Assembly: GCA_028685295.1 (NCBI GenBank)
Contig: JAQUEL010000004.1
Span: forward strand, 1 to 64,000
Source of the DNA: a bacterium
GTDB lineage: Bacteria; UBP13; UBA5359
Length of the DNA: 64,000 bases
Reading direction: 5' to 3'
Positions 1-8,900 of this stretch are shown piece after piece. Positions within the stretch are counted from its first letter, which is position 1, and each line of letters begins with the position of its first letter. The position numbers and the translations under genes were made by a program. The notes beneath the pieces are model-generated. The model did no database searches. It had not been told where the DNA came from and saw nothing but the letters and a program-made list of their open reading frames with translations.

Positions 1-52
1 CTTTTAGTTGTTTTAATTGGGTTCGAGTCAATGTAATTCTTCCTTCTTTCAT
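1..52 (-). CDS. Transposase, N-terminal 17 residues only (partial)
   Basis: Reading leftward from an ATG at 52-50 gives MKEGRITLTRTQLKQLK before the window ends. The same start lies at 63975 in the right-hand copy. A short basic N-terminus leading into a helix-turn-helix is usual in ISNCY and IS21 type transposases, but 17 residues cannot settle the family. No good Shine-Dalgarno precedes this ATG, so the true start could differ. Confidence 0.55.
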   Translation of the reverse strand, partial: MKEGRITLTRTQLKQLK

Positions 53-126
53 GCTTTGCATTTTATTTCAAAAAGGGACATTATCTCAAGTGAATTACAT
101 AGTGACATTATCACAAGTTAACCACA
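1..126 (-). mobile_element. Insertion sequence, left copy, 5' end only
   Basis: Positions 27-126 are an exact reverse complement of 63901-64000, so the same element sits at both window ends in opposite orientation. The outer tip (around 117-126) reads GTTAACCACA. Just inside it are two related subterminal repeats, ACTTGTGATAATGTCACT and ACTTGAGATAATGTCCCT on the minus strand, as expected of transposase-binding sites. The element continues left beyond the window. Family is uncertain: the termini and the encoded N-terminus suggest an ISNCY- or IS21-like element, which is inference. Confidence 0.85.
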
Positions 127-143
127 AGGCCGGTTACAGCTGC

Positions 144-172
144 TTGACAAAAGAATACGGATTATGTAAAAT
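144..172 (+). promoter_or_regulatory. Sigma-A promoter of the tRNA-Tyr/tRNA-Thr/tuf1 unit
   Basis: TTGACA at 144-149 and TAAAAT at 167-172, separated by 17 bp. It lies 17 bp inside the insertion sequence end and about 50 bp before tRNA-Tyr, so any original sequence further upstream has been displaced by the insertion. Confidence 0.85.
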
Positions 173-223
173 TCCTTTGTCGTGCTGACTGGTTATTTCC
201 GGTCTTTAATAATCTGACGACAT

Positions 224-310
224 GGAGGGGTTCCCGAGTCTGGTCAAAGGGGGCAGACTGTAAATCTGTTGGCTACGCCTTCGGAGGTTCAAATCCTCCC
301 CCCTCCACCA
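224..310 (+). tRNA. tRNA-Tyr (GTA)
   Basis: An 87-nt class II tRNA. The acceptor arm GGAGGGG (224-230) pairs with CCCCTCC (300-306), the anticodon GTA sits in the loop CTGTAAA, there is a long variable arm, and the T arm is GGAGG TTCAAAT CCTCC. CCA is encoded at 308-310. It is first in the operon and is followed 14 nt later by tRNA-Thr. Confidence 0.95.
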
Positions 311-324
311 TTTTTTGTTTATTC

Positions 325-400
325 GCCCACGTAGCTCAGTAGGTAGAGCGTATCCTTGGTAAGGATAAGGTCACCGGTTCAATTCCGGTCGTGGGCTCCA
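325..400 (+). tRNA. tRNA-Thr (GGT)
   Basis: A 76-nt tRNA with acceptor GCCCACG pairing CGTGGGC, anticodon loop TTGGTAA (anticodon GGT), T loop TTCAATT and encoded CCA. It lies 33 nt before tuf1, giving the tRNA-tuf linkage seen in many bacteria. A second threonine tRNA (CGT) is at the far right of the window. Confidence 0.95.
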
Positions 401-433
401 TCTCTATAAAGTTTATGAGAGGAGACGGAAGAA

Positions 434-1636
434 ATGGCAAAGTCAAAGTATGAGAGGACAAAACCGCACGTCAACGTAGGAACGATTGGTCACGTAGACC
501 ATGGTAAGACGACATTGACGGCAGCGATCACCAGGGCGCTAAGTAATACGGGGCAGGCTTCTTTCAGAAGCTACGATGAGATTGACAATGCGCCGGAAGA
601 GAAGGCTAGAGGAATAACTATTGCCACGACACACGTGGAATATGAGACAGAGACGAAGCACTATGCACACGTAGACTGTCCGGGGCACGCCGACTATATC
701 AAGAACATGATCACTGGAGCGGCGCAAATGGATGGAGCCATTCTGGTGGTATCTGCAGCAGACGGGCCTATGCCGCAGACCAGGGAGCACATATTGTTGG
801 CACGTCAGGTAGGGGTGCCGTATATTGTAGTTTTCATGAATAAGGCGGATATGGTAGATGATCCGGAGCTGTTGGAGCTGGTAGAGATAGAGATAAGGGA
901 TCTGCTGAACAGCTATGAGTTTCCCGGAGATGATACGCCGATAATAGCGGGTTCTGCGTTAAAGGCTCTGGAGTGCGGATGTGGTAAGAATGAGTGCGAG
1001 TGGTGTGGACCTATATGGAAGTTATTGTCAGCACTGGACAGCTATATACCTGCTCCTGAGAGAGATGTAGACAAGCCGTTTTTGATGCCTATAGAGGATG
1101 TTTTCAGCATCACAGGGCGAGGGACGGTAGTAACGGGAAGAGTAGAGCGCGGCAAGGTAAGAGTAGGAGAAGAGGTAGAGATAGTAGGTTTGGCCCCGCA
1201 GAGCCGCAAGACGGTAGCAACGGGAGTGGAGATGTTCCGTAAGTTACTGGATGAAGGCATAGCAGGAGACAACATAGGAGTATTGCTGCGTGGAGTGGAT
1301 AAGAATGATGTAGAGCGTGGTCAGGTATTGGCCAAGCCCGGCTCGATCAAGCCGTATACAAAGTTCAAAGCCAACGTATATATTCTATCCAAGGAGGAAG
1401 GCGGCAGGCATACTCCGTTCTTTAACGGTTATCGTCCGCAGTTCTATTTCAGGACAACGGACGTAACGGGAGTGGCGACACTGCCGGAGGGCGTAGAGAT
1501 GGTAATGCCTGGCGACAACGTGGCGTTGTCGGCAGAGCTGATAACGCCGATAGCGATGGAAGAGGGGCTGAGGTTCGCTATACGAGAGGGCGGACATACG
1601 GTCGGTGCCGGAGTTATCAGCGCTATTGACGGGTAA
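434..1636 (+). CDS. tuf: Elongation factor Tu, copy 1
   Basis: A 400-residue GTPase that delivers aminoacyl-tRNA to the ribosome. G motifs: GHVDHGKT (about residues 19-26), DCPGHADY and NKAD; domains 2 and 3 follow, ending in AIDG. A Cys-rich insert with [11 protein letters not shown] (about residues 181-191) is of the type known in clostridial EF-Tu. GGAGACGG precedes the ATG. The protein matches copy 2 (16996-18198) except for its last residue. By eye the DNA shows only one internal silent change, C493 against T17055, which points to gene conversion. Confidence 0.98.
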   Translation: MAKSKYERTKPHVNVGTIGHVDHGKTTLTAAITRALSNTGQASFRSYDEIDNAPEEKARGITIATTHVEYETETKHYAHVDCPGHADYIKNMITGAAQMDGAILVVSAADGPMPQTREHILLARQVGVPYIVVFMNKADMVDDPELLELVEIEIRDLLNSYEFPGDDTPIIAGSALKALECGCGKNECEWCGPIWKLLSALDSYIPAPERDVDKPFLMPIEDVFSITGRGTVVTGRVERGKVRVGEEVEIVGLAPQSRKTVATGVEMFRKLLDEGIAGDNIGVLLRGVDKNDVERGQVLAKPGSIKPYTKFKANVYILSKEEGGRHTPFFNGYRPQFYFRTTDVTGVATLPEGVEMVMPGDNVALSAELITPIAMEEGLRFAIREGGHTVGAGVISAIDG

Positions 1637-1677
1637 TCAGGCAAAATAACCGGTCTGAATATTTTAAGAATTTAAGG

Positions 1678-1699
1678 CTGGGCGGCTTAAGCCGCCCAG
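1678..1699 (+). terminator. Perfect 22-bp palindrome after tuf1, probable partial terminator
   Basis: The arm CTGGGCGGCTT is followed directly by its exact complement. Folded, it gives a GC-rich hairpin 41 nt after the tuf1 stop. No U-run follows, so it may be an mRNA processing or stability hairpin or a weak terminator. A promoter follows at once, so rpmG onward can be transcribed independently. Confidence 0.5.
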
Positions 1700-1710
1700 A
1701 GCTATTGACA

Positions 1711-1739
1711 TTGACTATGTGAAGTAAATATGCTAGATT
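1711..1739 (+). promoter_or_regulatory. Candidate internal promoter for rpmG-tRNA-Trp-secE-nusG
   Basis: TTGACT at 1711-1716, 17 bp, then TAGATT at 1734-1739 preceded by TGC (extended -10). An overlapping TTGACA at 1705-1710 offers an alternative -35. It follows the palindrome after tuf1 and lies 35 nt before rpmG. Confidence 0.5.
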
Positions 1740-1773
1740 AGACTGGCGTCATCGGACGCATGAGGTGAGCAGT

Positions 1774-1935
1774 ATGGCCAAAGACGATCGCAAGACAATA
1801 TCATTATCGTGTAATGAATGCAAACGCCGTAATTATTCCACTACCAAAAATAGAAAGAATATTACCGGGCGGATGGAGCTCAAGAAATACTGCAGCTTCT
1901 GTAGACAGCACACGGTACATAGAGAAGTTCGTTAG
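1774..1935 (+). CDS. rpmG: 50S ribosomal protein L33
   Basis: A 53-residue small basic protein of the large subunit, near the E site. Two Cys pairs, CNEC (residues 13-16) and CSFC (40-43), form the zinc ribbon of the zinc-binding L33 type. GAGGTGAG lies just upstream of the ATG. Position between tuf and secE, next to tRNA-Trp, is the usual Gram-positive arrangement. Confidence 0.93.
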   Translation: MAKDDRKTISLSCNECKRRNYSTTKNRKNITGRMELKKYCSFCRQHTVHREVR

Positions 1936-1966
1936 TATAGAGTATAATGTATAGATTAGGCGGCAC

Positions 1967-2043
1967 AGGCCTGTAGCTCCAATTGGTAGAGCACCGGACT
2001 CCAAATCCGGGTGTTGGGGGTTCGAATCCCTCCAGGCCTGCCA
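1967..2043 (+). tRNA. tRNA-Trp (CCA)
   Basis: A 77-nt tRNA with acceptor AGGCCTG pairing CAGGCCT, anticodon loop CTCCAAA (anticodon CCA), T loop TTCGAAT, discriminator G and encoded CCA. It sits between rpmG and secE, a common Firmicutes arrangement, and is presumably cut from the same transcript. Confidence 0.95.
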
Positions 2044-2059
2044 AGGATGTGAAAACGTT

Positions 2060-2311
2060 TTGAGTCAAAGTAGAGTAAATCATGGCACCGTAAAAAAGGT
2101 TGCCTTTTCCAGGGTTATTAAGGACTTCTTCTCAGGAGTCTGGGCGGAGATGAAAAAGGTAGCCTGGCCAAACCGGAAGGAACTGACATCTTCCACTATA
2201 CTGGTAATAGTCAGCATAATAGTTGTGGCTGTTTTTATAGCCATACTGGATTTTGTTTACGGCTATGCCTTCAAGCTTCTGGGAAATTTTAGCGGTGGAA
2301 TGGGTGGCTAG
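2060..2311 (+). CDS. secE: Preprotein translocase subunit SecE
   Basis: An 83-residue single-span SecE that clamps SecY in the membrane channel. It has the conserved amphipathic stretch with EMKKVAWPNRKE (about residues 31-42), then one hydrophobic helix (about 46-70). The start is taken as TTG with AAGGATG about 12 nt upstream, overlapping the tRNA-Trp 3' end. nusG follows closely, as in most bacteria. Confidence 0.93.
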   Translation: MSQSRVNHGTVKKVAFSRVIKDFFSGVWAEMKKVAWPNRKELTSSTILVIVSIIVVAVFIAILDFVYGYAFKLLGNFSGGMGG

Positions 2312-2343
2312 CCGGTGCTCCATCGTTGATGGAGAATGAGGTT

Positions 2344-2883
2344 ATGGTGGAAAAAAACAAAGAGAAAAGGTGGTACGTGCTTCATACTCACTCCGGTTAC
2401 GAGGCTAAGGCAAAGGCTAGTCTCGAACGGAGGATACAGTCTATGGGGCTGGAGGACAGGATCTCTCAAGTGGTTATCCCCACGGAGGAAGAGATAGAAA
2501 TAAAAGACGGTAAGAAGAAGCGTACCAAGAAAAAAATATTTCCCGGTTATATTATGATCGAGATGGCCATGGATAATGATATCTGGCAATTAGTTCGCAA
2601 TACTACCGGAATAACCGGTTTTATCAGCTCCGGTTCCAAGCCTGTCCCTTTACAGGAGCGTGAGGTCCAGACCATCTTGCATCAGATGGGTATGGCAGCG
2701 CCTAAGATAAAGGTGGCCTGGGACCCCGGAGATTCTATCAGGGTTATATCCGGTCCCTTTATGAATTTCACGGGCGTTATTGAGGATATATATCCGGAAC
2801 AGGGAAAACTCAGAGCATTGCTCACCATTTTTGGCAGAGAAACGCCGGTTGAATTGGAATTTTACCAGGTCGAGAAGCTTTAG
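2344..2883 (+). CDS. nusG: Transcription termination/antitermination factor NusG
   Basis: About 179 residues: an N-terminal NGN domain (WYVLHTHSGYE near the start, FPGYIMIEM in the middle) and a C-terminal KOW domain (about from DSIRVISGPFMNF). It binds the RNA polymerase clamp helices and links it to the ribosome or Rho. I prefer the ATG at 2344, since GGAG at 2331-2334 gives a normal 9-nt spacing. In-frame TTG 2326 and ATG 2329 also exist and would add 5-6 residues. Confidence 0.93.
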   Translation: MVEKNKEKRWYVLHTHSGYEAKAKASLERRIQSMGLEDRISQVVIPTEEEIEIKDGKKKRTKKKIFPGYIMIEMAMDNDIWQLVRNTTGITGFISSGSKPVPLQEREVQTILHQMGMAAPKIKVAWDPGDSIRVISGPFMNFTGVIEDIYPEQGKLRALLTIFGRETPVELEFYQVEKL

Positions 2884-2962
2884 CCGCAGTTGATAGGATG
2901 ACTGCTCATAACACTGTAGTGTCATCACGAAGCATATAAAAAAGTAGCGGGCATTTTAAGGC

Positions 2963-2991
2963 TTGCTATAGGGTTTTGAAACTGATATAGT
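2963..2991 (+). promoter_or_regulatory. Promoter for rplK-rplA
   Basis: TTGCTA at 2963-2968, a 17-bp spacer and TATAGT at 2986-2991 with a TGA extended -10. It lies in the 157-nt nusG-rplK gap. Just downstream is a short hairpin, GTGCC/GGCAC near 2998-3012, in the 5' leader. Internal promoters before rplK are common in bacteria. Confidence 0.65.
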
Positions 2992-3040
2992 GGCATCGTG
3001 CCTACAGGGCACATTTTCTGGACAGGAGAGGTAGCGTAGA

Positions 3041-3466
3041 ATGGCAAAGAAAATTAAAGGCATAATCAAGCTTCAGATAGCGGCTGGTAAAGCTACACCG
3101 GCCCCTCCGGTAGGTCCTGCACTAGGACAGCACGGCGTTAATATTATGGAGTTCTGCAAGAGCTACAATGAGAAAACTGCTGATAAGGCCGGCGAGATCA
3201 TACCTGTTGAAATAACGGTATATGAAGATAGGTCTTTTACGTTTGTTACTAAGACACCTCCAGCTGCAGAGCTTATAAAAAAAGCTGCCGGTATAGCTAC
3301 CGCCTCCGGCACTCCTAATAAGATTAAAGTCGGCAAGCTGACTAAAGCTCAGGTAAAGCAGATTGCGGAGCAGAAAATGCCGGATCTGAATGCTAACGAT
3401 GTCGATGCTGCTATGCTGATGATAGAAGGCACTGCTCGCAGTATGGGCATTGAAGTGGAAGGCTGA
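3041..3466 (+). CDS. rplK: 50S ribosomal protein L11
   Basis: 141 residues, the usual length. It has the N-terminal domain [20 protein letters not shown] (about residues 20-39), whose prolines form the thiostrepton-sensitive switch region, and a C-terminal domain binding the GTPase-associated centre of 23S rRNA. GGAGAGG lies upstream of the ATG. Confidence 0.97.
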   Translation: MAKKIKGIIKLQIAAGKATPAPPVGPALGQHGVNIMEFCKSYNEKTADKAGEIIPVEITVYEDRSFTFVTKTPPAAELIKKAAGIATASGTPNKIKVGKLTKAQVKQIAEQKMPDLNANDVDAAMLMIEGTARSMGIEVEG

Positions 3467-3607
3467 TCCGAAAGTTTGATAATAAAATTCAAACATGATA
3501 ATTATGTTTGAAAGGCATTAACGCCGGGCTCGAATTAAGTCGGGCATTATGCCTTGAATAAGTGGAAGGGCTTTTGCCCGTTATTACCACGGGAGGTATA
3601 TGCAGAT

Positions 3608-4315
3608 ATGTCAAAAAGAGGAAAGCGATATCAGGATGCCTTAAAGCAGTATGATGTTAATGCTGCTTACGATCCTAAAGAAGCTGTCGAGCTGTTAAAA
3701 AAGATTGTCGTAACAAAGTTCAATGAAAGTGTGGAAGTATCTATAAGGCTCGGTGTAGATCCGCGTCATGCAGACCAACAGGTGCGAGGTACGGTTGTGC
3801 TGCCCCATGGCACCGGAACCGAAAAGCGTGTTCTTGTTTTTGCCAAGGGTGATAAGGCTAAGGAAGCTGAGCAGGCTGGTGCTGATTACGTAGGCGCTGA
3901 TGATCTGGCTGCCAAGATACAGGCTGGTTGGTTTGATTTTGATGTGGCTGTAGCTACCCCTGATATGATGAGTGTTGTGGGGAAAATGGGCAAGTTGCTT
4001 GGGCCCAGGGGACTTATGCCTAATCCTAAGACGGGTACGGTTACCTTTGATCTTGATAGAACAATAAAGGAGATCAAAGCCGGTAAGGTTGAATACCGGG
4101 TGGATCGTTATGGAATCATTCACTCTGTTATCGGCAAGGCATCCTTTGATGTGCAACAATTATTGGATAATTTCAGGGCATTGATGGGAGCGGTCATAAA
4201 GGCGCGACCCGCAGCGGCTAAGGGGACTTACCTCAAGAGTGTGGTTCTTTCTTCAACAATGAGCCCTGGTGTGAAAGTGGATGTCCAGAAGGCTGCGGCA
4301 ACTGTAGAGAAGTAG
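3608..4315 (+). CDS. rplA: 50S ribosomal protein L1
   Basis: 235 residues from the ATG at 3608, which has GGGAGG at 3591-3596. A longer reading from TTG 3554 lacks a site. The L1 signature with [20 protein letters not shown] is present. L1 forms the ribosomal stalk at the E site and in many bacteria represses its own mRNA; the leader hairpin GGGCTTTTGCCC just before the Shine-Dalgarno could be involved, which is inference. Confidence 0.97.
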   Translation: MSKRGKRYQDALKQYDVNAAYDPKEAVELLKKIVVTKFNESVEVSIRLGVDPRHADQQVRGTVVLPHGTGTEKRVLVFAKGDKAKEAEQAGADYVGADDLAAKIQAGWFDFDVAVATPDMMSVVGKMGKLLGPRGLMPNPKTGTVTFDLDRTIKEIKAGKVEYRVDRYGIIHSVIGKASFDVQQLLDNFRALMGAVIKARPAAAKGTYLKSVVLSSTMSPGVKVDVQKAAATVEK

Positions 4316-4323
4316 TGATATAA

Positions 4324-4630
4324 AGAAGTTGGAATTCAGAACAGCCGGAGAACGTTTTGAGCAAGTATTAGCTCTCTTTCGGCTGCTGAGCTCTAATGTG
4401 CTTGAATACTTGAATATTGTGGGCCTGAGACAGTGGGTGGAAACTTAAATGACCGGTTACGGTCAACCCGCCGAGGCTGGAGTGAGACGATTAGGATTGT
4501 TCTCTAAGACCTCCGGCCGGAGGTCTTTTTTTGCCCATGTATTGATTAAGAAGGCGAAACATGAAAAAGGCATTATATGCAGGACACGCGATGTAGAAAT
4601 CCCGGGCCCGGCATTTGAAATGGAGGTGAG
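4324..4630 (+). promoter_or_regulatory. L10 leader of rplJ-rplL with built-in attenuator
   Basis: A 300-nt non-coding stretch between rplA and rplJ. It contains a perfect 20-nt palindrome (4507-4526, arm AGACCTCCGG) running into T8, a textbook intrinsic terminator, about 100 nt before rplJ. In Firmicutes this position holds the L10 leader, which binds the L10-L7/L12 complex. Partial termination here to set rplJL output is the likely role. ORF-like readings across it are not genes. Confidence 0.75.
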
Positions 4631-4634
4631 ATTA

Positions 4635-5153
4635 GTGGCTACAGTTGAAAAAAGAGAAATGGTGGAAAATATTAAAACGATGCTTCCTGCGGCTAAGGCT
4701 ACATTGGTGACAAATCACACCGGGCTGAATGTCGAGGAAATCAATAGCCTGCGTAACCAGCTTAGAAAAGAAGACGTGGAATTTCATGTTGTTAAGAACA
4801 CTTTGGCAAGGATAGCGGCTACCGAGACGGGATATGAATGCCTCAATGCTTATCTGGAAGGCCCAACGGCAATAGCTTTTGTTAAGAATGATCCGGTAAC
4901 GGCAGCAAAGTTGCTGGTTAAGTTTATCAAGGAACATAAAAAGCTGGCATTGAAGGGTGGCCTTCTCGAAGGTAAGATCATAAGTGCGGAAGAAATCAGG
5001 GCGGTTGCAGATTTGCCGTCAAGAGAGGTTCTTCTGGCAAGGCTGGCTGGTACGATGATGAAACCGCTCAGCGATATGGCCAGTGTTCTTTCCGGACCTA
5101 TCAGAAGCTTTGCTTATGCATTGCAAGCGGTTCAGCAACAAAAGGCGGAGTGA
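4635..5153 (+). CDS. rplJ: 50S ribosomal protein L10
   Basis: 172 residues from a GTG at 4635 with GGAGGTGAG at 4622-4630. An upstream in-frame ATG at 4620 overlaps this site and is less likely. The N-terminal domain (VEKREMVENIK, then LVTNHTGLNVEE) binds 23S rRNA, and the C-terminal helix carries the L7/L12 dimers. Its product is also the likely ligand of the leader just upstream. Confidence 0.96.
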   Translation: MATVEKREMVENIKTMLPAAKATLVTNHTGLNVEEINSLRNQLRKEDVEFHVVKNTLARIAATETGYECLNAYLEGPTAIAFVKNDPVTAAKLLVKFIKEHKKLALKGGLLEGKIISAEEIRAVADLPSREVLLARLAGTMMKPLSDMASVLSGPIRSFAYALQAVQQQKAE

Positions 5154-5183
5154 TTAATTATAATGATCTAGCAGTTTAGGAAT

Positions 5184-5261
5184 TTAGCTGTTTAGTAGAA
5201 CGCGAAGAACGTAAAAAGCAGAATAACCTATGTGAAGGCTACTAACAAGCTAAATAGCTAA
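5184..5261 (+). repeat. Inverted repeat in the rplJ-rplL gap
   Basis: TTAGCTGTTTAG (5184-5195) and CTAAATAGCTAA (5250-5261) are inverted copies matching at 11 of 12 positions, and further copies of AGCTA/TAGC words lie between and beside them. The folded stem would sit just before the rplL Shine-Dalgarno. It may affect the excess of L7/L12 over L10, but that is speculation. Confidence 0.5.
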
Positions 5262-5294
5262 TAAGGCTAAAAAGCTATTGGGGAGGTGAGATGA

Positions 5295-5684
5295 ATGGCA
5301 GAAACATTGACAAAGGACCAGATACTTGATGCTGTAAAGCAGATGAGTGTACTGGAGCTTTCAGAATTAGTCAAGGCTTTTGAAGAGGAGTTTGGCGTAT
5401 CGGCTGCTCCTGTAGCTGCCGTAGCCGCTGCTCCTGTAGCCGGGGCTGCTGCTGCTGAAGAAGCTGAAGAGAAGACAGCTTTTGACGTTATTCTGGTTAG
5501 CGCCGGTGAGAAAAAGATACCTGTTCTTAAGGTTGTACGCGAGGTGACCAGCCTTGGACTCAAGGAGGCAAAGGAGCTTGTTGATAATGCTCCCAAGCCT
5601 ATAAAGGAAGGTATCAAGAAGGAAGAGGCTGATGAGCTTAAGGCCAAGCTTGAAGAGGCCGGAGCAACAGTCGAAATTAAATAA
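5295..5684 (+). CDS. rplL: 50S ribosomal protein L7/L12
   Basis: 129 residues: an N-terminal dimerisation domain (about 1-35), an Ala/Pro/Val-rich hinge (about 36-55) and a C-terminal factor-binding domain with [19 protein letters not shown] and [10 protein letters not shown]. It recruits EF-G, EF-Tu and other GTPases. The ATG at 5295 is preceded by GGGAGGTGAG; an ATG at 5291 is out of frame. Confidence 0.97.
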   Translation: MAETLTKDQILDAVKQMSVLELSELVKAFEEEFGVSAAPVAAVAAAPVAGAAAAEEAEEKTAFDVILVSAGEKKIPVLKVVREVTSLGLKEAKELVDNAPKPIKEGIKKEEADELKAKLEEAGATVEIK

Positions 5685-5800
5685 TATTTATTGCCGGGGG
5701 GAGAATGGATTACCTTTCTCCTCCAACGGCAGATTGCTGAACAATGGAATTATGTTTGTCTACAGATATGATAAGGGTTGCGTCTTCCCTTTTTATTGTT

Positions 5801-5829
5801 TTGACAAACATATTTCTTTATGCTAACAT
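5801..5829 (+). promoter_or_regulatory. Promoter for rpoB-rpoC
   Basis: TTGACA at 5801-5806, 17 bp, TAACAT at 5824-5829, followed by a roughly 90-nt leader before the rpoB ATG. It sits in the 238-nt rplL-rpoB gap, which also has a weak hairpin GGAGAA/TTCTCC near 5700-5725 that could act as the attenuator often found here. Confidence 0.65.
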
Positions 5830-5922
5830 TAAAATTTGTCACCTTAAGCGATGAGGAGCTGTACCCTTCAAGGGGGTATTTATGCTTTTTTTCATAATAC
5901 TCGAACGTTGGGAGTGGAGTGC

Positions 5923-8900
5923 ATGACGATAGCGGCCAACAAGCGTGAGAGGGTTAGTTATGCTAAGATACCTACGGTTCTGGAACTGCCTAACCTTATA
6001 GAATTACAGCGAAATGCATATCAGTGGTTTATCGATACCGGGCTGAGGAATTTGCTTGACAGCTTTTCCCCTATTCAGGATTTTACCGGTAATCTGGTAT
6101 TGGAATTTTTGGATTACACCTTTGATGAGCCGAAATATACCGTCGACGAATGTCGTGAACGGGATATGACCTATTCTGCACCGTTAAAAGTGCAGGTGCG
6201 TCTTATAAATCGTGTAAACGGAGAGGTCAAGGAGCAGGAAGTCTTTATGGGAGATTTTCCGCTGATGACATCAAAGGGTACCTTTGTAATAAACGGAGCT
6301 GAGCGGGTGATTGTCAGCCAGTTGGCCAGATCTCCCGGTGTCTATTTTAAATCGGAACTGGATCCGCATGGAAATGATCTTTATTCCGCAACTTTAATAC
6401 CCAATAGGGGAGCCTGGATAGAATTGGAGTTCGATGCCAACGGCATCATGTGGGTGAGGGTGGACAGGACTAGAAAGATCCCTGCTACCATACTTCTGCG
6501 GGCCCTTGGTTATAGAATTGTTTCCGATCAGGGAACTTATATCAATCGTATAACCGAATCATCCAAGCCTAAGAAGGGGCTTATCGGTCTTGAATTGGCA
6601 GAGGATGTGGTTGATCCTGATACCGGTGACGTTTTGGCTGTCAGGGGTGCGGTTCTGGATGAGGCGGCGATTACTGCTTTAAAAGATGCAAGGGTGAAGG
6701 AGGTTTCCATCATCCGGGAGGAAAAGGTTGCCGTTCAGCAGGAAATCGGTGTCTTCGATCAGCAGGAGGTTATCTATTCCATTAAGGATCATGATCGTAT
6801 AAGCGGCAAGGTTCTGGCTGATGATGTAACAGATGCTCATACCGGTGAGGTTCTGGTTGAGAAGGACAGCAAGCTGACCGGCAGGGTTATCGGCAAGCTG
6901 AATAAAGCAGGCATAAGCGAAGTAAAGATTTATGAAGAGATAAAGGTCATGGAGATTGAGGAGTGGATGCGTCTGACTTTGGAAAAAGACAGCACCTCTG
7001 ATTCCGATGAGGCCATCGTGGAGATATATAGAAAATTGCGTCCCGGGGAGCCTCTTACCATGGATGGAGCGAAGATGCTCTTCAGATCTCTCTTTTTCGA
7101 CCAGAAGAGATATGATTTGGCTCATGTAGGCCGTTATAAGCTCAACAAGAAGCTGGGTCTAGATATAGATCCTATGCAACATGTTCTTACTAGGATGGAT
7201 ATCATCGAAACCGTGCGGTATCTTAAGAATCTGCCGCAGGGTGAGGGAAATATTGATGACATCGATCATCTTGGCAATCGACGGGTACGTGCGGTTGGCG
7301 AATTGCTTCTGAATCAGTTTAGAGTCGGCCTGTTGAGAATGGAACGCGTGATCAGAGAACGTATGATTATTCAGGAAACAGAGACGTTGACACCACAGGC
7401 CCTGATAAATATACGGCCTGTTGTTGCCGCTATAAAGGAGTTCTTTGGCAGCAGCCAGTTGTCTCAGTTTATGGATCAGACCAACCCTCTGGCTGAATTG
7501 ACCCATAAGCGGCGGCTCAGCGCTCTGGGCCCCGGTGGTTTGAGCCGGGAGCGTGCAGGCTTTGAGGTGCGAGACGTGCATCACTCTCACTATGGGCGCA
7601 TATGTCCCATAGAAACCCCCGAAGGTCCGAATATCGGTCTTATCGGGTCAATGGCTACCTATGCCCGGGTAAATGAGTACGGTTTTATCGAAACCCCGTA
7701 TCGCAAGGTAGTAAATCGTTGTGTTTTGAACGAGATAGTTTATCTATCTGCTGATGAAGAAGACAACTACATCCTGGCACAAGCCAATGAGCCGATCGAT
7801 GAAAACGGATATCTGATAAAAGACAAGGTGCCGACCAGGGCCAGGGATATTATCGAAGCTGTGCAGGCCGATAAGGTGGATTTTATGGATGCCTCGCCTA
7901 AGCAGCTGGTCAGCGTTGCTACGGCGCTTATTCCATTCCTGGAGAATGACGATGCCAACCGTGCTCTTATGGGATCGAACATGCAGCGTCAGGCTGTTCC
8001 TCTGCTGCGTACGGAAGCTCCCATGGTGGGAACCGGTATGGAGCGTAAGGTTGCTATGGATTCCGCTGCGGTGATTATTGCTGAGAGAGCCGGCGTGGTA
8101 AAGGCCATGTCCGCTGAAAGAATTATCATCCAGACGGATGATGGTGAGTTGGATACATATAAAGTATACAAATTTATGCGTTCCAACCAGGGAACCGCTA
8201 TTAATCAGCATCCGATTGTTTCGCTGGGACAGCGTATTGAAAAGGGAGAGGTCATTGCCGATGGCGCCAGCACGGATCATGGCGAGTTAGCTTTGGGGCG
8301 CAACGTCCTGGTCGCTTTCATGCCATGGAAGGGATACAATTATGAGGATGCCATTCTTCTTAGCGAGCGAATGGTCAAGGAAGATGTTTTCACTTCTATT
8401 CATATAGAGGAATATGAGTTGGAAGCCCGGGATACCAAGCTTGGCCCGGAAGAAATAACTCGAGATATTCCGAACGTTTCCGAGGATGTTCTGAAAGACC
8501 TTGATGAAAGAGGTATCATACGTATTGGTGCTGAGGTAAGGGCTGAGGATATTCTGGTAGGAAAGGTTACTCCTAAGGGTGAAACCGAATTGACGCCTGA
8601 AGAGCGTTTGTTGAGGGCGATATTCGGAGAGAAAGCACGCGAAGTAAGGGATACCTCTTTGCGGGTGCCTCACGGCGAAAAAGGACGCGTTGTCGATGTC
8701 AAGGTGTTTAAGCGTGAGAGCGGTGACGAGCTCTCTCCCGGGGTTAATGAGCTTGTCAGGGTCTATATAGCTCAGAAGAGAAAGATCCTGGAAGGCGATA
8801 AAATGGCCGGACGCCATGGAAACAAGGGTGTTATCGCCCGTATTCTGCCGGAAGCGGATATGCCGTTCCTGCCGGACGGCACTGCAGTAGATATTGTGCT

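Noticed and set aside
3554-3607. N-terminal extension of rplA
   Set aside because: No ribosome-binding site at TTG 3554; family proteins start at the ATG at 3608.
4449-4634. ORF extension through the L10 leader
   Set aside because: It crosses the terminator hairpin and precedes a good Shine-Dalgarno at the real start.
5632-5826. Small ORF after rplL
   Set aside because: Out of frame with rplL, no family resemblance, and it covers the rpoB promoter.
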